A DNA stretch of 64,000 nt from Beroe forskalii (Eukaryota > Ctenophora > Nuda > Beroida > Beroidae): the NCBI GenBank assembly GCA_011033025.1, contig WFMF01000045.1, forward strand, positions 620,001-684,000, in the 5' to 3' direction. Numbering within the stretch: position 1 is the stretch's first letter; every line of letters starts with the position of its first letter. The notes under the pieces are model-generated. The model was not told the DNA's origin, ran no database searches, and was given only the letters and a program-made list of their open reading frames with translations. Positions 60,373-64,000 of the stretch are shown piece after piece. The position numbers were made by a program, and so were the translations under genes.

Positions 60373-62558
60373 GTGCATCCAATTTGCATCCACTTTTACG
60401 GAATCATGAACTCAGCAATAGAAAAAGCCGCGCATTGAGAGCGCTACCGCGATATGAGTATATGAAATATCTTATTGACCCTTTCGGACAAAAAAGATTA
60501 AGAAATTGTAGTCTAAATGGCCAGATAACCGCGCCAAATTCTTTGAAATCTCTTCGAGTGAGTTTTGGTGGCTATTCATATTGCAGATCTGGTAACCGCT
60601 TGAAATTTTTCTCCAGTGGGCTAAGTGGCATGTTTAAACGGTTTAAAAATGGTTCGATAGTTGTCCATAGGGCTGATTGAAAAGTCCGGCTAAATAAACG
60701 CCAGAAAATAGACAATCTGACGTCATTAATATAAAATTTAACGCGTTACCGATGAGGTCACTCTCGCACATAACTACCGACTCTTGAAAATTCTTTGGGA
60801 GGGCAAATACCGTTGAAGGAAGTGCAAATTTCGTGAGTATATTCTCTGGACCACCATTTGAGTTGGATCTATACGATTCATGGGGTCAAAACCATCGGCG
60901 GGACATCCGCTTATAAGTATTACCCATAGATCCTCCTGACATCAGAGATAAGTCCTCTTGACATCAGAGATGAGTCCTATTAAATTAAGCAGTGTTTATG
61001 AATTGTTACTTATATTCTTACCTTAATCTCAGACTTGAAACTTCTCAGATCCTACCATCCTTGAGCAGGACTAGGAATCACAACCTGTTAAGCATGTTGT
61101 GGTAGTGAGTGGGGACTGATGTTACGCATATGTATGCAGATCGCTCGATTTAATGATTTGAAGTGTTTACAGAGGCTCTTCGGCTCGATAAAAATTTACC
61201 ATTTGCGCTGCAACTTTCTGTATAAATTCTATCGAAATTTCATAAAAATTGCACGTCTTTATCGAGCCCTCCATAAATCGAGCCATCTTTAGATACATGC
61301 TTTATGTAGAACCAATGCTTAAATCACTAACAATCAACAATGCTTCAGCTACAAGTTAAGCAAGAAGGATTAGTGAATCAGTGAAGAATTTTACTGACAG
61401 TTAGAGACATGGTTGATAATACTAAAGATTAAACAAACAATTAATGAGTAAACAATTAATGAGTAAAATATCAAAAGAATTACACACCAAATCATGCTGT
61501 GATTGAAATGAATCTCCAGTGCTGGGATATCTTCGATTGAAATCACATGGTGCTTCCTATCTATTGATAATGGAGTGAAATGTTACAGCTCAAAAAGGAA
61601 AATCACTAAAACCGGTAATAATAAAGTAATAACTCATTTACAATGCAAAGTTCCGAATGAAATAAACGAAGTGAAATGAGAAGATATCAAAGTTTCAAAC
61701 GTCAAATCTAAAGTAAGTATGATTCTCATGAAAATTATCTTGTTATTTTTCAATCAATTTAAAGTGTTTATTACGAAATACAAAATTAGAAGAGTAAAAT
61801 CAAGTCTATAGTTCTGTGTTTCATTCACCAAAACACCGAAATGAAAAAATCTAATTGAAAAAAAACTACACGTATTATTGCTCCAATTTACATGCAAAAT
61901 AATTTCTAAACAAAGATATCAACTACATTTTTCTCATAAAAGAATTTGAATGAATGTTTGTGTGGCAACCAGTTGTTTAAACTTTTAAAATAACAACATG
62001 CAGGGTACCCGAGACCCTAAGGTACGGGCAAGGGTCAGAAGTTCGAAAGTCACAACTTCATAAGTTCGAAAGTCACACAATCCAAACTATGACAACTGAA
62101 GTGGATCAACCACCTCCTAAAATCCCAAATAATCCCGCATGTGGTGATCAGGCAAAGCACTCGCCGCACTTTCTCATGTCTTGATCAACATTATCTGCGT
62201 ATTTACCCTGCAAATAAAATTCTCATATTGAAAACCATCACAATTTCATTTTACAAATTATTCATCAAATTCTGGGGAATGGTAAATTTGGAATTTCGGG
62301 GCGGGGTGGTTGGGAATCGCAAAGTGCCAGTGACATAAAAGGAAATCCCCAACACCAGCAGACCATTCACCCACCCCCTCCAGTAATAATGAAGTTCTGC
62401 AGAGCATCATGGTCGACAGTTTGAAACTCCAGGACATTTGATGGATTTGTCATCCTCTGAACAACATGTCAACAAATGATATACTCTGATTTGTTCAATT
62501 AAGAAATTGAAAATACGAATTAAAATACGAATATATTATTTAAATGTTGGCATGTATT
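60373..62558. other. Intergenic region, no gene seen
   Basis: AT-rich DNA without convincing exons. A short inverted motif (ggctcgataaaaatt and tttatcgagcc) lies near 61,180-61,275. Confidence 0.5.
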
Positions 62559-63699
62559 TCAAACCTCTTTGTTTCTACAGCAGGTCCTCTTGATAACAGC
62601 AGATGCTAGGAAGACAGCAGGAATCCCGGCCATTCCCCCGAACCCTGCATCCTCGTCATACAACACCGAGGTTATCACTGAGGGGGAGGGAACGGGGGTA
62701 AAAACCGGGATTTAGTAAGGAGGAGTGGGGCAAAAACCTGACTCTAGGAACAGTTTTTACAGTGGAGGTGGTTAAAACCTGGTTCAGCAAGAAACAATTA
62801 ATTACTGAGAGAAGGAGGGGTAAAAACAGGGATTTTGTTTGGAACTGATTGATTTGAAGCACTGAGAGGGTAAAAACGTGATTCACCAAAGGAAGTGCTT
62901 GCACTTTGCGCAAGGAGGGGGGTTTGATTATAGGCACCTGTAAGTACAGCGAGAATGAAAGCAATGACCATGGTCCAGATGAGCCAGCACTTATCCAGCT
63001 CAGTGATGTTATCCCTCCACCGCTTCATATGCTCCTCATCTAGACCTGGGAAGATGGGTAGTAGAATACAAGAGTTATTAGAGTATTAGGAAGTGTTATC
63101 GTCTGCTCCTAATCTAGACCTGACGAGGAGAGGATTAGACTGCTTTGCCAGTGAAAAATATCTTACACTTGAAGTAAATTTTATGTGTTTGAACACAATT
63201 CGTGTATTTTGCTGCAAATACCAATGTACACGTGTAGTGTGTACACGTGCACATTGGTATTTGTAGCACAATACAAGGGTACACACACACACATCTGCAA
63301 TCGCACGCGTACAGATTCGCACTTTTGTAGTGCAATTAACTAATTAGTAGGGTCAATCAAACTCGCAATCTCTCGCTACTCTCAGACGTGGTTACTCATG
63401 CTTCCTTACACTTCCATTAATGAGGTAATGAGTTAAATGACGTTGTGAGGGATTGTGGAGTTGTAAAGTATTAATGAGATAATGATGATGTCATGACATG
63501 ACGATTTTATCATTATACCATTCCAGTCACCAGTGGTATGATACTGTTATAGAATTCGAAGATTGACCCAGGCAAACCGATACACACAGCGGTTCCTGGT
63601 TTATTACTAACTATCTGAGATTAGCATATTGTGATAACACTTACCTAGAACGGATAGGAACAGAGCAAGAAACTCCTTGTAATCTGGGTCCTGGGGCAT
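62559..63699 (-). CDS. Small two-helix membrane protein of unknown family
   Basis: Three minus-strand exons, 63699-63645, 63045-62938 and 62677-62559 (TGA), join in phase 1 at both junctions to give 93 residues starting MPQDPDYKEFLALFLSVLG. Donors are gtaagt and gtgcct and acceptors ttcccag and cctcag. A charged segment (DEEHMKRWRDNITELDKC) is followed by a membrane helix (WLIWTMVIAFILAVLTG), a short acidic loop (LYDEDAGFGG), a second hydrophobic segment (GIPAVFLASAV) and a basic Cys-containing tail (KRTCCRNKEV). No family recognised. The start may be further upstream, beyond the window part I could read confidently. Confidence 0.6.
63216..63263. repeat. Perfect-arm hairpin in intron 1 of the small membrane protein gene
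   Basis: caaataccaatgtacacgtg and its complement (with one extra c) are separated by about 6 bp. It contains two cacgtg E-box-like words. Confidence 0.75.
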
Positions 63700-64000
63700 T
63701 TAGAGTGTTGTTAATGTTAGCATTATTATTAATGTTACTATTAGTTGACAACAAAATTTGTCAAATAACATTCAAAAATGAATAGCTGCTGATACCATTC
63801 CCTCAGGTGACACTCAAAAAGTTTCCCCCCCCCCAAGTTTTTAACACCCGCCAGTGAGTCGGTGCCCAGAGCCGGCAATACCTGTAGGCAGGGAACATTG
63901 TACTCTGACTTACCGGTGATTTACCGAAACCAGTGAATTACAGGTGACTTACCGGGGAGCAACGGGACTCGTTCCCGTCAGCAGTCCCCCAGCATACTGA

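Overview
The window is genomic DNA from a metazoan animal, most likely an invertebrate. Every gene I could rebuild has short GT-AG-bounded exons, and the products are animal-type: a rhodopsin-like GPCR, a GAS2/calponin-type CH domain, a PLAT domain and a papain-family protease with signal peptide. AT-rich intergenic DNA is full of small DNA transposons, LINE remnants and minisatellites. I cannot name the phylum from sequence alone. All exon borders below were read by hand from splice sites plus reading phase.

Layout. (1) 1-15404, plus strand: the 3' part of a large gene with about 24 exons, carrying an N-terminal PLAT domain, a long Ser/Pro/acidic disordered middle and a C-terminal helical segment resembling a TFIIS N-terminal (LW) domain. 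Its introns hold a palindromic foldback element, a mariner-like transposon and two LINE pieces. (2) 15.4-25.4 kb: gene-poor repeat DNA with a nested 3.8-kb inverted-repeat element. (3) 25390-29123, plus: a four-exon gene for a 315-residue basic, Ser-rich protein. (4) 29.1-33.3 kb: no gene seen. (5) 33.3-43.4 kb: a tandem triplication of a ~3.2-kb cassette. Each cassette contains the last exon of a plus-strand gene of unknown function and, tail-to-tail with it, a two-exon GPCR on the minus strand. GPCR copies 2 and 3 are intact; copy 1 has a frameshift. The plus-strand gene is complete only at copy 1. Copy 2 has a phase-matched substitute first exon, and copy 3 has an 8-bp insertion that shifts the frame. 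(6) 43.4-50.2 kb: minisatellites, no gene seen. (7) 50686-52831, plus: a five-exon CH-domain gene whose first 5' splice site lies in a tandem repeat of the exon end. (8) 54946-56073, plus: a single-exon secreted cysteine protease with full catalytic residues and a furin-type RKKR site before the mature domain. (9) 56.8-60.4 kb: an inverted repeat, a stretch that looks like poor-quality sequence, and a ~318-bp satellite. (10) 62559-63699, minus: a three-exon gene for a 93-residue membrane protein of no recognised family.

The genes do not form an obvious pathway. The most interesting parts are the GPCR cassette array, which preserves occupied and empty sites of one MITE and shows exon loss and substitution, the unusual PLAT plus LW-like architecture, and two places where tandem repeats have multiplied splice sites.
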